A stretch of DNA of 64,000 nt from Pseudoxanthomonas suwonensis (GCF_000972865.1 NZ_CP011144.1:1-64000); one strand, 5' to 3'; shown: positions 27,258 through 39,266, counted from the first letter of the stretch. Made by a program: numbers and translations. Notes: generated by a model not told the origin, from the sequence alone.

Positions 27258-28634
27258 ATGACCGACTTCGCCTCGCTGCCGCTGTCCCCTGCCCTCCGTC
27301 CCGGCCTGGATGCGCTCGGCTACACCACCGCCACCCCGATCCAGGCCGCGTCGCTGCCGCCGATCCTCGAAGGCCGCGACCTGATCGCGCAGGCGCCGAC
27401 CGGCAGCGGCAAGACCGCCGCCTTCGGCTTGGGCCTGCTGCAGCGGCTGGACCCGGCGGTAACCCGCGCACAGGCGCTGGTGCTGTGCCCGACCCGCGAA
27501 CTGGCCGACCAGGTCGGCAAGCAGCTGCGCAAGCTGGCCACCGGCATCCCCAACCTCAAGCTGAGCATCCTCACCGGCGGCACCGCGCTGGAGCCGCAGA
27601 TCACCTCGCTGCAGGCCCACGATCCGCAGGTGGTGGTCGGCACCCCCGGCCGGGTGCAGGAACTGGCCCGCAAGCGCGTGCTGCACCTGGGCGGCGTGCG
27701 CACGCTGGTGCTGGACGAGGCCGACCGCATGCTCGACATGGGCTTCGAGGAGCCGGTGCGCGAGATCGCCGGGCGCTGCGACAAGCACCGGCAGACCCTG
27801 CTGTTCTCGGCCACGTTCCCGGAAGAGATCCGCGAACTGGCCCGGCAACTGCTGCGCGAACCAGTGGAAGTGGCGCACGAGGGCACCGAAGGCGCGCCGG
27901 CGATCGAACAGCGCTTCTTCGACGTCGATCCGGCGCACCGGCAGAAGGCGGTAGCCGGCCTGCTGCTGCGCTACCGCCCGGAGTCGGCGCTGGTGTTCTG
28001 CAACACCCGCAAGGAGGTGGACGAAGTGGCCGGCTCGCTGCGCCAGTTCGGCTTCTCGGCGCTGGCGCTGCACGGCGACATGGAACAGCGCGACCGCGAC
28101 GAGGTGCTGCTGCAGCTGGCCAACCGCAGCTGCAATGTCCTGGTCGCCAGCGACGTGGCCGCGCGCGGCATCGACGTGGAAGACCTGGCCGCGGTGCTCA
28201 ACTACGAACTGCCGACCGACGTGGACGCCTACCGCCACCGCATCGGCCGCACTGGCCGCGCCGGCCGCCGCGGCCTGGCGCTGAGCCTGGTGGCGCCGCG
28301 CGAGAACGCGCGCGCGGAGATGGTCGCCGCCGCCCAGGACGCACCGCCGCGGCGCGAGTCCTCGCCGCTGGCCACCGGCCGGCCCGCGCAGCCGGCGCAG
28401 GCGCCGATGACCACCCTGCGCATCGACGGCGGCAAGACCGACAAGCTGCGTCCGGGCGACATCCTCGGTGCGCTGACCGGCGAGGCCGGGTTGCCGGCCA
28501 GCGCGATCGGCAGGATCGCGATCCATGCCACCCGCTCGTACGTGGCCATCGCCCGCGAAGAGGCACCGCGGGCGCTGAAGCGGCTGGAAGCCGGCAAGAT
28601 CAAGGGCCGCCGCTTCCGCGTGCGTCCGCTCTGA
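27258..28634 (+). CDS. dbpA: DEAD-box RNA helicase DbpA
   Basis: A 458-residue helicase. Motifs in order: Q-motif region (YTTATPIQ), Walker A APTGSGKTAAF, DEAD in VLDEADRMLD, FSATFP (motif III), and ARGIDVEDL with HRIGRTGRAGRRG (motifs V and VI). The C-terminal domain (about 385-458; TLRIDGGKTDKLRPGDILGA and IAIHATRSYVAI) is the DbpA RNA-binding domain that recognises hairpin 92 of 23S rRNA, so it acts in large-subunit ribosome assembly. It is divergent from uup with 70 bases between them. Confidence 0.95.
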   Translation: MTDFASLPLSPALRPGLDALGYTTATPIQAASLPPILEGRDLIAQAPTGSGKTAAFGLGLLQRLDPAVTRAQALVLCPTRELADQVGKQLRKLATGIPNLKLSILTGGTALEPQITSLQAHDPQVVVGTPGRVQELARKRVLHLGGVRTLVLDEADRMLDMGFEEPVREIAGRCDKHRQTLLFSATFPEEIRELARQLLREPVEVAHEGTEGAPAIEQRFFDVDPAHRQKAVAGLLLRYRPESALVFCNTRKEVDEVAGSLRQFGFSALALHGDMEQRDRDEVLLQLANRSCNVLVASDVAARGIDVEDLAAVLNYELPTDVDAYRHRIGRTGRAGRRGLALSLVAPRENARAEMVAAAQDAPPRRESSPLATGRPAQPAQAPMTTLRIDGGKTDKLRPGDILGALTGEAGLPASAIGRIAIHATRSYVAIAREEAPRALKRLEAGKIKGRRFRVRPL

Positions 28635-28684
28635 GCGCATTGCAGGAGGCACCCGCGGTTCGAAGCGATTGCCTGGCGACCGAC

Positions 28685-28750
28685 TTGTCGGCACAGGTGA
28701 CGCCCTCGCAGTCCCGACGCTCGTGTCGCGGACTGAAGTCCGCTCCTACA
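28685..28750. repeat. TGTAGGAGC-family repeat, right half
   Basis: Contains the core GGCACAGGTGACGCCCTCGC and the right end GACTGAAGTCCGCTCCTACA. Left end missing. First of three units in the 364-base gap between dbpA and apt, where there is no gene. Confidence 0.75.
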
Positions 28751-28776
28751 GGAGAGCCGTCGCGCCGTCACCCTTG

Positions 28777-28872
28777 TGTAGGAGCGGGCATGGCCGCGAC
28801 CCGATGCCGTTGGCACAGGCAACGGCCTCGTAATCCCGACGTTCGTGTCGCGGACTGAAGTCCGCTCCTACA
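28777..28872. repeat. TGTAGGAGC-family repeat with mixed arms
   Basis: Left end TGTAGGAGCGGGCATGGCCG is of the GGGCATG subtype; right end GACTGAAGTCCGCTCCTACA is of the TTCAGTCC subtype. The terminal bases still pair, but the arm interiors differ. It is preceded by a truncated copy and followed by another, arranged in tandem. Confidence 0.85.
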
Positions 28873-28900
28873 GGAGAGCCGTCGCGACGTCGCCCTTGTG

Positions 28901-28960
28901 TGTAGGAGCGGGCATGACCGCGACCCGACGCCGTCGGCACAGGCGACACTCCGGTGGTTC
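28901..28960. repeat. TGTAGGAGC-family repeat, left half
   Basis: Left end TGTAGGAGCGGGCATGACCG and core GGCACAGGCGACACTCCGG are present, then similarity stops. It ends about 40 bases from the apt stop. Confidence 0.75.
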
Positions 28961-28998
28961 CGCCGCAGATGCCGCCCGCAGTCGCATGCGCAGTGGAG

Positions 28999-29538
28999 TC
29001 AGACCACCCGCAACGAGCGCAACGGGGCCGCGCAGGGCCAGCGCATCCGTCCCTGCAGCACCGCCAGTTCGATCAGCACCGCGGCACCGACCACCTGCGC
29101 GCCCTGCCGCTGCAACAGGCGTGCGCCCGCGGCGAGGGTGCCGCCGGTGGCGAGCACGTCGTCGACCAGCAGCACGCGCGCACCGGGCGGCATCGCCTCG
29201 GCCTGGAGCTGCAGGCGGTCGTTGCCGTATTCCAGCGCGTAGGCCTCTTCCAGCACCGCACCCGGCAGCTTGCCCGGCTTGCGCAGCGGCACGAAGCCGG
29301 CATCCAGTTCCCGCGCCAGCGCTGCACCGAGAATGAAACCGCGCGACTCGATGCCCGCCACCGCGTCGATGCCGGCCCCGCGCCACGGGCCGGCGAGCGC
29401 GGCGAGCATGGCCGCGAAGGCATCGGCGTCGGCCAGCAGCGGCGCGATGTCCTTGAACACGATGCCGGGTGACGGGAAATCCGGCACATCGCGAATGAGG
29501 GACGCCCAGGCGGACTCGGTCGGGGAATCGGGTGGCAT
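28999..29538 (-). CDS. apt: Adenine phosphoribosyltransferase
   Basis: A 179-residue purine salvage enzyme making AMP from adenine and PRPP. The PRPP-binding loop is [17 protein letters not shown] (about 124-140); the N-terminal [20 protein letters not shown] and [14 protein letters not shown] are typical of bacterial Apt. The frame is open upstream, but the ATG at 29538 gives the normal length. It is downstream of, and on the same strand as, selO, although a repeat lies between them on the upstream side. Confidence 0.95.
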   Translation of the reverse strand: MPPDSPTESAWASLIRDVPDFPSPGIVFKDIAPLLADADAFAAMLAALAGPWRGAGIDAVAGIESRGFILGAALARELDAGFVPLRKPGKLPGAVLEEAYALEYGNDRLQLQAEAMPPGARVLLVDDVLATGGTLAAGARLLQRQGAQVVGAAVLIELAVLQGRMRWPCAAPLRSLRVV

Positions 29539-29602
29539 GCGGGGTCGGTCAGTGATGACGGGAATGCGGATGCTAGGCCGGATTGCCATGCGCCGCATGG
29601 GT

Positions 29603-29734
29603 ACCGTCATCCAGGCGAACGCCGGGACCCAGTGTCTTTAGCTTCTGCGCCCGCCAACTCTTCTGCGGCAAAGCCAAAAGTCCCTGGGTCCCGGGAGACC
29701 AGGCATTCGTCTGTGAAGCGCGCCGGGACGACGG
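29603..29734. repeat. GTCGTCCCGGCG-family repeat, long subtype
   Basis: Contains CGCCGGGACCCAGTG, then CTGGGTCCCGGGAGACCAGG and CATTCGTCTGTGAAGCGCGC, ending GCCGGGACGACGG. The insert with the GACGAATG segment is shared, inverted, with the copy at 39065-39187. It lies between the apt start and the selO stop. Confidence 0.8.
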
Positions 29735-29742
29735 CTGCGAAC

Positions 29743-31299
29743 TCAGGAACTGCACGACAGCATCGAACAGCCTGCGCGATGCCGCGCCCATTCCGGCCGC
29801 TTGCCGGCGTAGTGCGCGCGGCCGGGCTGGTCCTCGTACGGCCGCCGCATCACATCCAGCAGGGTCGCGATGCCGGTGGCATCGCCCTGCTCGGCCTGGT
29901 CGATGGCCTCCTGCGCCAGCCAGTTGCGCAGCACGTAGCGCGGGTTGGCCAGGCGCATCTTTTCGCGCCGCTGCACCGCATCCAGTGGGTCGTCGGCCAG
30001 CCGCGCGGCGTAGCGCGCCAGCCACTCGCGCAGCGGCGCTTCGACCGACGCCCGGGCCTGCGCGTCGTAGAACGCATGGGCAAACGCGTCCAGCGCCGGC
30101 ACCGCAGGATCCAGCCCGGTCAGCCCGCGGAAGAACAGGGTCATGTCGACCTGCCCGGCCTGCAGCAGATCCTGCAGCGCGGTGAACAGGCGCAGGTCGT
30201 CCTCGCCGCAATCGGCCAGGCCCAGCTTGCGCGCGACCAGGTCGCGCTCGGCCTGCGCCCAGGCCGCGCCGAAGCGTGCCAGGCCCGCCTCCAGCGGCGC
30301 GACGTCGGCGAACAGCGGCGCCAGCGCCTGCGCCAGCCGGGTCAGGTTCCAGTAGGCCACCTGCGGCTGGGTGCCGAAGCGATAGCGGCGGCCCTGCGCG
30401 TCGGTGGTGTTCGGCGTCCAGTCCGGGTCGTAGTCCTCGATCCAGCCGTAGGGCCCGTAGTCGATGGTCAGGCCGAGGATCGACATGTTGTCGGTGTTCA
30501 TCACCCCGTGGACGAAGCCCACCCGCATCCAGCCGGCGACCATCCATGCCGTACGCTCGCACACCTGCGCGAACCATTCGGCGTCGCCCGCCGCGCCCTG
30601 CCCGGCCAGGTCCGGGAAGTGGTGGCGCAGGGTGTAGTCGGCGAGCCGGCGCAGCAGCGCGGTGTCGCCGCGCGAGGCCGGCAACTGCCAGCTGCCGAAG
30701 CGCAGGAAGGTCGGCGCCATCCGGCACACCACCGCGCCCGGCTCCGGCCGCGGATGGCCGTCGTAGAACATGTCGCGCACCACCGCCTCGCCGGTGCCGA
30801 CCAGCGAGAGCGCGCGGGTAGTGGGGATGCCCAGGTGGTGCATCGCTTCGCTGCACAGGAACTCGCGGACCGAGGAGCGCAGTACCGCGCGGCCGTCGGC
30901 AAAGCGCGAGTACGGCGTCTTCCCGGCGCCCTTCAGCTGCAGTTCCCAGCGCCCGCCGTCCGTCCCCAGCGCCTCGCCCAGCGAGATCGCGCGCCCGTCG
31001 CCCAGTTGCCCGGCCCAGCTGCCGAACTGGTGGCCGCCGTAGTTGGCCGCCCACGGCTGCATGCCCGGCAGCAGCGCATTGCCGCCGAACACGCGGGCGA
31101 AATCCGGATCGGTCGTGTCGGCCGCCCCAAGCCCTACCAGCGCTGCCGCCTCGGACGACCACGCCAGCAGGCGCGGATCGGCCACCGGGGTCGGATCGAC
31201 CCGCGACCAGGCCGCCTCCCGCACTTCGCGCACGCGCGGCCCGGATTCCGGGTCGCCTGGCAGTTCGTGCAGGAAGGCGTTGTCGAATTCGATGTGCAT
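29743..31299 (-). CDS. selO: Protein adenylyltransferase SelO (YdiU)
   Basis: A 518-residue pseudokinase-fold enzyme that transfers AMP from ATP to Ser/Thr/Tyr of target proteins, in bacteria linked to oxidative stress. Recognisable segments are GMQPWAANYGGHQFGSWAGQ, ELQLKGAGKTPYSR, the metal-binding GVMNTDNMSILG and DYGPYGWIEDYDP. The C-terminus ends CSMLSCSS; the cysteine third from the end occupies the place of selenocysteine in animal SelO. MHIEFDNAF at 31299 matches the usual N-terminus; an in-frame ATG seven codons upstream is possible. Confidence 0.95.
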   Translation of the reverse strand: MHIEFDNAFLHELPGDPESGPRVREVREAAWSRVDPTPVADPRLLAWSSEAAALVGLGAADTTDPDFARVFGGNALLPGMQPWAANYGGHQFGSWAGQLGDGRAISLGEALGTDGGRWELQLKGAGKTPYSRFADGRAVLRSSVREFLCSEAMHHLGIPTTRALSLVGTGEAVVRDMFYDGHPRPEPGAVVCRMAPTFLRFGSWQLPASRGDTALLRRLADYTLRHHFPDLAGQGAAGDAEWFAQVCERTAWMVAGWMRVGFVHGVMNTDNMSILGLTIDYGPYGWIEDYDPDWTPNTTDAQGRRYRFGTQPQVAYWNLTRLAQALAPLFADVAPLEAGLARFGAAWAQAERDLVARKLGLADCGEDDLRLFTALQDLLQAGQVDMTLFFRGLTGLDPAVPALDAFAHAFYDAQARASVEAPLREWLARYAARLADDPLDAVQRREKMRLANPRYVLRNWLAQEAIDQAEQGDATGIATLLDVMRRPYEDQPGRAHYAGKRPEWARHRAGCSMLSCSS

Positions 31300-31330
31300 G
31301 GGAACCAGATGGGGGCGCATCCCGCCTTTT

Positions 31331-31427
31331 TGTAGGAGCCGGGTTCAGCCGGCGACACGCCACGTTGGCACAGGCGACGCCCTCGTTCTCCCGACGCCCG
31401 TGTCGCCGGCTGAACCCGGCTCCTACA
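31331..31427. repeat. TGTAGGAGC-family palindromic repeat, full copy
   Basis: Left end TGTAGGAGCCGGGTTCAGCC, right end GGCTGAACCCGGCTCCTACA: a perfect 20-base inverted pair. It sits between the GST stop (9 bases away) and the selO start (31 bases away), both on the minus strand. Confidence 0.9.
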
Positions 31428-31436
31428 GAAGCGCCC

Positions 31437-32123
31437 TCACCCACCCGCCAGCGCGAACGGCCCGCCCTGCGCCAGCGCCCGCTGGTAGGCCGGCCGCTCG
31501 TGGATCCGCTGCAGGAAGTCGGCCAGCTGCGGGTACCGCTCCAGGCCGCCACGCACCGCCGCCGCCTCGACCGGGAAGCTCATCTGGATGTCGGCCGCGG
31601 TGAAGCGCTCGCCGCCGAACCAGCCGCCGCTGCGGGCCAGCGCGCCCTCCATCCAGTCCAGGTGCAACCTGAGCTGCGGGCCGACGAAGCCGGCCATCGC
31701 CCCCTCGACGATGCGGCGGGCCACAGGCCGGGCGAAGAACGGCATCGGCGCGGCGCCGATCCGCGCCAGCACCAGGCTCAGCAGCAGCGGCGGCATCGCC
31801 GAGCCCTCGGCGTAGTGCATCCAGTAGCGGTACTGCAGCCGCTCGGGCGAATCCACCGGCAGCGGCGTCGGCGACAGGGTGTGCGCGAGGTCGTAGCGCT
31901 CGACCAGATAGTCGAGGATGGCGCCCGACTCGGCCAGGGTGTGGCCGTCGTCGACCAGCACCGGCGACTTGCCCAGCGGATGCACCGCGCGCAGCGCCGG
32001 CGGCGCCAGCAGGGTCTTCGGGTCGCGCGAATAGCGCACCAGCTGGTACGGCAGCGCCAGTTCCTCCAGCAGCCACAGCACGCGCTGCGAGCGCGAGTTC
32101 TCCAGGTGGTGGACGGTGATCAT
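31437..32123 (-). CDS. Glutathione S-transferase family protein
   Basis: A 228-residue cytosolic protein. The N-terminal thioredoxin-like domain (about 1-78) starts MITVHHLENSRSQRVLWLLE and holds the glutathione-binding GKSPVLVDDG and ESGAILDYL (the cis-Pro and ESxAI motifs). The C-terminal helical domain has GGWFGGERFTAADIQMSFP, the N-capping box motif of GSTs. The usual catalytic Ser is probably in the NSRSQR segment. Substrate unknown. The only sensible start is the ATG at 32123, which gives the family length. Confidence 0.92.
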   Translation of the reverse strand: MITVHHLENSRSQRVLWLLEELALPYQLVRYSRDPKTLLAPPALRAVHPLGKSPVLVDDGHTLAESGAILDYLVERYDLAHTLSPTPLPVDSPERLQYRYWMHYAEGSAMPPLLLSLVLARIGAAPMPFFARPVARRIVEGAMAGFVGPQLRLHLDWMEGALARSGGWFGGERFTAADIQMSFPVEAAAVRGGLERYPQLADFLQRIHERPAYQRALAQGGPFALAGG

Positions 32124-32182
32124 GGCCGGCTCCGGCGCCGTGGGGCGGGAACCCATCCTCGCATTTCGCCACCGCCACAACG

Positions 32183-32214
32183 AAAAACGCCGGAGGCTCG
32201 CGCCCCCGGCGTTT
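32183..32214 (-). terminator. Intrinsic terminator of the cold-shock gene
   Basis: Read on the minus strand, AAACGCCGG, a 12-base loop, CCGGCGTTTTT. It is a GC stem with a clean T-run, 33 bases after the cold-shock gene stop and just before the GST start, so it separates the two transcription units. Confidence 0.8.
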
Positions 32215-32247
32215 CGTGGTGACCTGCCTTGCGGCGGGCCGGCGCGA

Positions 32248-32457
32248 TTACAGCGCCTGCACCTGGTCGGCCTGCAGGCCCTTCTGGCCCTGCACGACGA
32301 TGAAGGAGACCTTCTGGCCTTCCTGCAGCGACTTGAAGCCATTGCCCTGGATCGAGCGGAAGTGCACGAACAGGTCGGCGCCGCTCTCCGGGGTGATGAA
32401 GCCGAAGCCCTTGGCGTCGTTGAACCACTTGACGGTACCGGTCTGACGATCGGACAT
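32248..32457 (-). CDS. Cold-shock domain protein (CspA family)
   Basis: A 69-residue single-domain nucleic-acid chaperone. RNP1 (KGFGFITP, about 16-23) and RNP2 (DLFVHF, about 28-33) are intact, and the start [20 protein letters not shown] is standard. A strong GAGGAG lies 9 bases before the ATG. About 220 non-coding bases upstream could hold the long structured leader usual in csp genes, including an inverted repeat GCTGAATA/TATTCAGC at 32635-32670. Whether it is cold-inducible cannot be read from sequence. Confidence 0.96.
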   Translation of the reverse strand: MSDRQTGTVKWFNDAKGFGFITPESGADLFVHFRSIQGNGFKSLQEGQKVSFIVVQGQKGLQADQVQAL

Positions 32458-32678
32458 GATTGCTAACTCCTCAACTGAGTAATGGAAATAACCGGCACCG
32501 GCGTTCCGGGCGGTACTGGGTTGCAGGCGTTTAGCAAAGCGGAACGATGTAGCGCGATCGTCAGATCGACTGCACCAGGCCACGATTCACGGTGACCCAT
32601 GCAAACACAGTGGGCGCACGATACCCGGATTTTTGCTGAATAGCGAGCCCGGCGGGCCACCGTATTCAGCCGGCCGGT

Positions 32679-33680
32679 TCAGGCAGGCGCGGCCGCCCCC
32701 CAGGCCTGTGCCGTGATCCGGTACGACTCCAGCCTGGCCCGGTGGTCGTGGACGTTGGCCACCACCATCAGTTCGTCCGGCCGGTGCCGGGCGGCGAAGG
32801 CGGCCAGCCCGCGCGCCACCGTGTCCGGGCCGCCGACCACGCTGCAGGCCAGCGCCCGCTCCACTCCGGCCTTCTCCTCGGGAGTCCAGTAGGCCTCGAT
32901 GTCGTCGATCGGCGCCGGGACCAGCCCGGGACGGCCACGGCGCAGGTTCACGAACGCCTGCTGGGACGTGGTGAACAGCCGCCGCGCCGCGCCGTCCTCC
33001 GCCGCCGCGACCACGTTCACTGCCAGCATCGCGTACGGCTGGCGCAGCCGCGCCGACGGCCGGAAGTCGCGGTGGTACAGCAGCAACGCCTGGTCCATCG
33101 CGTCCGGTGCGAAGTGCGAGGCGAAGGCGAACGGCAGGCCCAGCGCGGCGGCCAGCTGCGCGCCGAACAGGCTCGAGCCCAGGATCCACACCGGCACGTC
33201 CAGCCCGGCGCCGGGCACGGCGCGGACCGCCTGTCCCGGCTGCGCCGGCTCGAAATGGCCAAGCAGCTCCTCCACGTCCTGCGGAAAGCGGTCGGCGCCC
33301 TCGAAATAGCGACGCAGCGCCCGCGCGGTGGCCTGGTCGGTACCCGGCGCCCGGCCCACGCCCAGGTCGATCCGTCCCGGGTGCAGCGCGGCCAGCGTGC
33401 CGAACTGCTCGGCCACCTGCAGTGGCGAATGGTTCGGCAGCATGATCCCGCCGGCACCGACCCGGATCGTGCGGGTACCGGCGGCGACGTGCGCGATCAG
33501 CACCGCGGTGGCGGCCGAGGCGATCCCCGGCATGTTGTGGTGCTCGGCCAGCCAGAAGCGGCGGTAGCCCAGCGCTTCGGCGTGGCGGGCCAGATCCAGG
33601 CTGTTGCCCAGCGCGGTGGCGACGTCGCTGCCCTCGCAGACCGGGGCCAGGTCCAGGACCGACAACGGGATGGAGGACAT
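32679..33680 (-). CDS. Luciferase-like flavin monooxygenase (LLM class, YhbW-like)
   Basis: A 333-residue TIM-barrel oxidoreductase using FMNH2 or F420-type flavin. Segments seen are [14 protein letters not shown] at the start, [62 protein letters not shown] (given here in parts), and [15 protein letters not shown] near the end. These are hallmarks of the single-component LLM group. The substrate is unknown. It lies 19 bases downstream of a DUF1249 gene on the same strand, so the two may be co-transcribed. Confidence 0.92.
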   Translation of the reverse strand: MSSIPLSVLDLAPVCEGSDVATALGNSLDLARHAEALGYRRFWLAEHHNMPGIASAATAVLIAHVAAGTRTIRVGAGGIMLPNHSPLQVAEQFGTLAALHPGRIDLGVGRAPGTDQATARALRRYFEGADRFPQDVEELLGHFEPAQPGQAVRAVPGAGLDVPVWILGSSLFGAQLAAALGLPFAFASHFAPDAMDQALLLYHRDFRPSARLRQPYAMLAVNVVAAAEDGAARRLFTTSQQAFVNLRRGRPGLVPAPIDDIEAYWTPEEKAGVERALACSVVGGPDTVARGLAAFAARHRPDELMVVANVHDHRARLESYRITAQAWGAAAPA

Positions 33681-33699
33681 CGCGGTCCGGGTGGCGTGG

Positions 33700-34212
33700 C
33701 TACTGCCGCGCCGGCTCGCGCACCGGCAGCGCCGGCACGTCCACGCGTCTGGCGGCCGGCCGCAGCGTGGCCACCCCGTGGCCGCGCTCGGCCAGGTACT
33801 CGAGCCACTTGCCGAGGAAGGTGTTCATGCGCAGGCGGTGGCCGACCAGTTCGGCCGGCGGCGGGTACAAGCCCATGACGTCCTGCCAGCGGCGGCCGAC
33901 GTAGCAGTGTGTGGTCTCCACCTGGCGCGCGTCGGTGTACAGCCGCAGGTAGGCCGACGGATCCGGTTCGCCGGTAAGCGGATCGCGCAGGTCGTAGGTC
34001 AGGCGCAGCTCCAGCGTGTACGGATGGCGCTCGAGCACGTCCAGGCGCAGGTCCAGGCCGTCACCGACGCTGGACACGTGGCTGCCCTCGCCCAGCCTGG
34101 CCGGCACGAACAGGCGCTGCAGGCGCGCGTGGTTCTCCGCGTACAGGCCCATCAGCCAGCCGAAACGGCTGAGCCGGGGAATGCGCGTGCCAATGGGGGT
34201 GACCTGCTGCAT
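33700..34212 (-). CDS. DUF1249 (YqiB-like) protein
   Basis: A 170-residue protein matching the YqiB/DUF1249 family: [14 protein letters not shown] near the N-terminus, then [17 protein letters not shown] and [20 protein letters not shown]. The family is common in gammaproteobacteria and has no settled function; in E. coli the gene is near those for ADP-ribose hydrolysis and cAMP breakdown. No membrane segments or signal peptide are present. Confidence 0.85.
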   Translation of the reverse strand: MQQVTPIGTRIPRLSRFGWLMGLYAENHARLQRLFVPARLGEGSHVSSVGDGLDLRLDVLERHPYTLELRLTYDLRDPLTGEPDPSAYLRLYTDARQVETTHCYVGRRWQDVMGLYPPPAELVGHRLRMNTFLGKWLEYLAERGHGVATLRPAARRVDVPALPVREPARQ

Positions 34213-34327
34213 GCGACCGATGCTACACGCTGGGCAGCGATCGCGGCAGCATTGACCGCGGCGCCCGCCAGGCCTACCTTGGGGACCTGCCTTGCCTGAG
34301 CGCGGGCGCCGGCGCGCGGCGCGCGGT

Positions 34328-35149
34328 TCAGAACATCTCCCGCTGCAGCCCCAACGTCGACAGCACCTTGCCCGAGATCTCCTCGATCGAGGTATGCGTG
34401 GTGCTCAGCATCGGGATGCGCTCCATGCGGAACATCGCCTCGGCCGCCTGCACCTCGCGCCGGCAGGTCTCCAGTCGCGCGTAGCGCGAATCCGGCCGGC
34501 GTTCCTGGCGGATCTGCTGCAGCCGCTCCGGGTCGATGGTCAGGCCGAACAGCTTGCGTCGCCACGCCTTCAGCCGCGGCGGCAGGCGTTCGCTTTCCAG
34601 GTCGCCGTCGGTCAACGGATAGTTGGCCGCCTTCACCCCGTAGTGCAGCGCCAGGTAGACGCAGGTCGGGGTCTTGCCCGCACGCGACACGCCGACCAGG
34701 ATCACGTCCGCTTCCTCGTAGTCGAAGGCCATGCCGTCGTCGTGGGTCAACGAATAGTTCATCGCGTTGATGCGGCGGTGGTAGGTCTCGAAGTCGACCA
34801 TGCCGTGCGCCTGGCCCACCCGCGCCTGCCGCGGCTGCTCCAGTTCGCGCTCCAGCGGTTCGATGAACGGCGCGAACACGTCCAGCATCAGCGCGCCGCT
34901 CTCGGCCAGAATCATGCTCAGCTGCACGTCCACGCAGGAATTGACCACGATCGGGCGCACGCCGTGCTGCTCGCCCGAGGCGCGGATGCGGTCGCGCGCC
35001 TCGCGCGCCTTTTCGGCATCGTCGACGAAGGCCAGGCGGTCGGTCAGGAACTGGAAACCGCTGAACTGGGTGAGCAGGCTGTGGCCGATGGTCTCGGCAG
35101 TGATACCGGTACCATCGGAGATGTAGAAGACCGGGCGGATGCTGGTCAT
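34328..35149 (-). CDS. ppsR: PEP synthase regulatory kinase/pyrophosphorylase
   Basis: A 273-residue DUF299 protein. The P-loop is [16 protein letters not shown] (about 150-165), preceded by [23 protein letters not shown]. PpsR switches PEP synthase off by ADP-dependent phosphorylation of a threonine next to its catalytic histidine, and on by phosphate-dependent removal. Its target ppsA is encoded divergently with 144 bases between them, the standard arrangement. [19 protein letters not shown] at 35149 fits the family; an in-frame ATG 9 codons upstream is less likely. Confidence 0.95.
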   Translation of the reverse strand: MTSIRPVFYISDGTGITAETIGHSLLTQFSGFQFLTDRLAFVDDAEKAREARDRIRASGEQHGVRPIVVNSCVDVQLSMILAESGALMLDVFAPFIEPLERELEQPRQARVGQAHGMVDFETYHRRINAMNYSLTHDDGMAFDYEEADVILVGVSRAGKTPTCVYLALHYGVKAANYPLTDGDLESERLPPRLKAWRRKLFGLTIDPERLQQIRQERRPDSRYARLETCRREVQAAEAMFRMERIPMLSTTHTSIEEISGKVLSTLGLQREMF

Positions 35150-35293
35150 GGAAGCGTTTTCCCCCTCGAACACCAAAACGGCCGCGTTTTCAAGATTGAT
35201 ATGCCCCGATGCTGGGGCGCATCATAACGGTTCCACATATCTCGGGACGGCGGCCATCGCCCGGCCGGGCGACGGCTCCACGGAGCATCGCAC

Positions 35294-37666
<2,373 letters not shown>

Positions 37667-37710
37667 CGACGGAACGCCGTTCCGGGCTTCAACGCGCCAT
37701 CCACAGACCC

Positions 37711-37809
37711 GTCGTCCCCGCGCAGGTGGGGGCCCAGTGACTTCAGGCTTCTAGCGGCGAGCGGTCGAGAGCGAGAGTCGCTGGGTCCCCGCCTACGCGG
37801 GGACGACGG
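37711..37809. repeat. GTCGTCCCGGCG-family repeat, short subtype
   Basis: Begins GTCGTCCCCGCGCAGGTGGG and ends CCCGCCTACGCGGGGACGAC, with GGCCCAGTG and CGCTGGGTCC inside. It lies between ppsA and the convergent orn. The remaining 240-base gap holds no gene. Confidence 0.8.
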
Positions 37810-37907
37810 TGCTTCTTGTTATTTCGAGTGCGGCAAATAGGCTGGCCCGACAGCACCGCCACCGGAACGCGGCAACGCGCCTGCGCTGCCTCAGCTGATA
37901 GCGCGCC

Positions 37908-38468
37908 CTACTCCGCCGCCAGCTTCGCCAGGTGCCGGCGGTAGTGCCGCAGCTCCTCGATAGAGTCGTGCACGTCGCTCAGCGCGGTGTGCGCCGACTG
38001 CTTGCGCACGCCCGCCAGCACGTCCGGCGCCCAGCGCCGCGCCAGTTCCTTGAGCGTGCTCACGTCCAGATTGCGGTAGTGGAAGTACTGCTCCAGCCGC
38101 GGCATCAGCCGGTGCAGGAAGCGGCGGTCCTGGCAGATCGAGTTGCCGCACATCGGCGAGGCCTTGGCCGGCACCCACTGGCTGAGGAACGCGACCGTGC
38201 GCGCCTCGGCCTGGGCCAGGGTCACGTCGCTGTCGACCACCCGCTGCCACAGCCCGGACTTGCGGTGCTGGTTGCGGTTCCACTCGTCCATAGCCTCCAG
38301 CGCCGACAGCGGATGGGCGATCGCCAGTTCCGGGCCCTCGGCCAACACCTGCAGCTGCGAGTCGGTCACCACCGTGGCGATTTCCAGGATCGAGTCGTTG
38401 CCGGTATCCAGCCCGGTCATCTCCAGGTCGATCCAGACCAGGCGGTCCTGTCCTGCTGCAATGGCCAT
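37908..38468 (-). CDS. orn: Oligoribonuclease
   Basis: A 186-residue DEDDh 3'-5' exonuclease that degrades two- to five-nucleotide RNAs, including pGpG from c-di-GMP breakdown. Motifs: [10 protein letters not shown] (Exo I, D and E), [11 protein letters not shown] (Exo II, D), and [14 protein letters not shown] (Exo III, H and D). Length and start are normal. It is divergent from the DUF2721 gene. Its pGpG role connects functionally with the c-di-GMP-binding PilZ protein elsewhere in the window, but not genetically. Confidence 0.96.
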   Translation of the reverse strand: MAIAAGQDRLVWIDLEMTGLDTGNDSILEIATVVTDSQLQVLAEGPELAIAHPLSALEAMDEWNRNQHRKSGLWQRVVDSDVTLAQAEARTVAFLSQWVPAKASPMCGNSICQDRRFLHRLMPRLEQYFHYRNLDVSTLKELARRWAPDVLAGVRKQSAHTALSDVHDSIEELRHYRRHLAKLAAE

Positions 38469-38551
38469 GCGTCCTCGCTCGTCGGCTCGTGCGCGCTTGC
38501 CAGCCGCGCGCGGGCTGGCATGATAACGCAGCCCCCCGCATCGGCCGCCCC

Positions 38552-39016
38552 ATGGACTCCTCGAACACCCACGCCGTGCTCGCCGCGATGCTGGCGCCGG
38601 CCTTCTTCCTGACCGCCACCGCCTCGCTGCTGCTGTCGGCCAACAACCGCCTGGCCCGCATCATCGACCGCGCCCGCACCCTGCTGCGCGAACTGGGCGG
38701 GATCGAGGACGATGTCGAGCGGGCGCTGTACGAGCGCCGCGTCGCCCTGCAGCGCCTGCGCAGCCTGACCATCCTGCGCGCCGGCCAGCTGCTGTACGTC
38801 GCGATCAGCTGCTTCGTCGGCACCAGCCTGGCGGTGGCCGTCGACACCTTCACCGGGCACAGGCTCGGCTCTCTGCCGATCTGGCTGGCCGCGATCGGCG
38901 TGCTGGCCATGTTCGCAGCCAGCATCCTGCTGGCGCGCGAATCGACCTTGGCGGTCACGGCGATCAACGAGGAGATGGATCACCGTCCGTTGCAGCGCAG
39001 GACCGGCGGCAGCTGA
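38552..39016 (+). CDS. DUF2721 membrane protein
   Basis: A 154-residue protein with an N-terminal hydrophobic segment (about 8-28), a conserved [18 protein letters not shown] amphipathic stretch, and two further hydrophobic segments (about 85-105 and 112-132). This order and the asparagine-arginine motif fit the DUF2721 family of small inner-membrane proteins of unknown function. The ATG at 38552 was preferred because earlier in-frame starts lie in the orn promoter region. Confidence 0.8.
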   Translation: MDSSNTHAVLAAMLAPAFFLTATASLLLSANNRLARIIDRARTLLRELGGIEDDVERALYERRVALQRLRSLTILRAGQLLYVAISCFVGTSLAVAVDTFTGHRLGSLPIWLAAIGVLAMFAASILLARESTLAVTAINEEMDHRPLQRRTGGS

Positions 39017-39064
39017 CCCGTCGCCTTGCCCCGGCCATGCGGGCTAGCCGAGTCTGACTACCCT

Positions 39065-39187
39065 CTCGTCCCGGCGCGCTTTTCACAGACGAATGTCTGG
39101 TCTCCCGGGACCCAGTGCCTTTCGGGCACCGGGCAGAGCTTCAGGCGAAAAGCCAAATCGCTGGGTCCTGGTGCGCCGGGACGACGG
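39065..39187. repeat. GTCGTCCCGGCG-family repeat, long subtype, inverted
   Basis: Begins CTCGTCCCGGCGCGC and contains CACAGACGAATGTCTGGTCT and CCCGGGACCCAGTGC, ending GCCGGGACGACGG. It is the inverse of the copy at 29603-29734 over the central insert. It fills most of the 250-base gap between the DUF2721 gene and the convergent tadA. Confidence 0.8.
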
Positions 39188-39266
39188 AATCTCGGACGGA
39201 TGCAGCATTTCGTGCTTTGCTCCCCTGCCAGCGGCCGATAGAGCAGCCAGCAGGCGCAGCCGCGCC

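Noticed and set aside
28635..28998. Possible CRISPR array in the dbpA-apt gap
   Set aside because: The repeated units are palindromic intergenic elements of about 97 bases with varied ends, not short direct repeats with unique spacers. No cas gene is near. The same applies to 22813-23343.
32635..32670. Inverted repeat GCTGAATA/TATTCAGC as a terminator of the flavin monooxygenase gene
   Set aside because: In that direction the stem is followed by A rather than T residues, so it lacks the form of an intrinsic terminator. It may be part of the cold-shock gene leader but this is not supported enough to call.
35201..35222. ATGCCCC/GGGGCGCAT imperfect hairpin between ppsR and ppsA
   Set aside because: It could be an operator, but pairing is imperfect and there is no independent support, so it was not listed.
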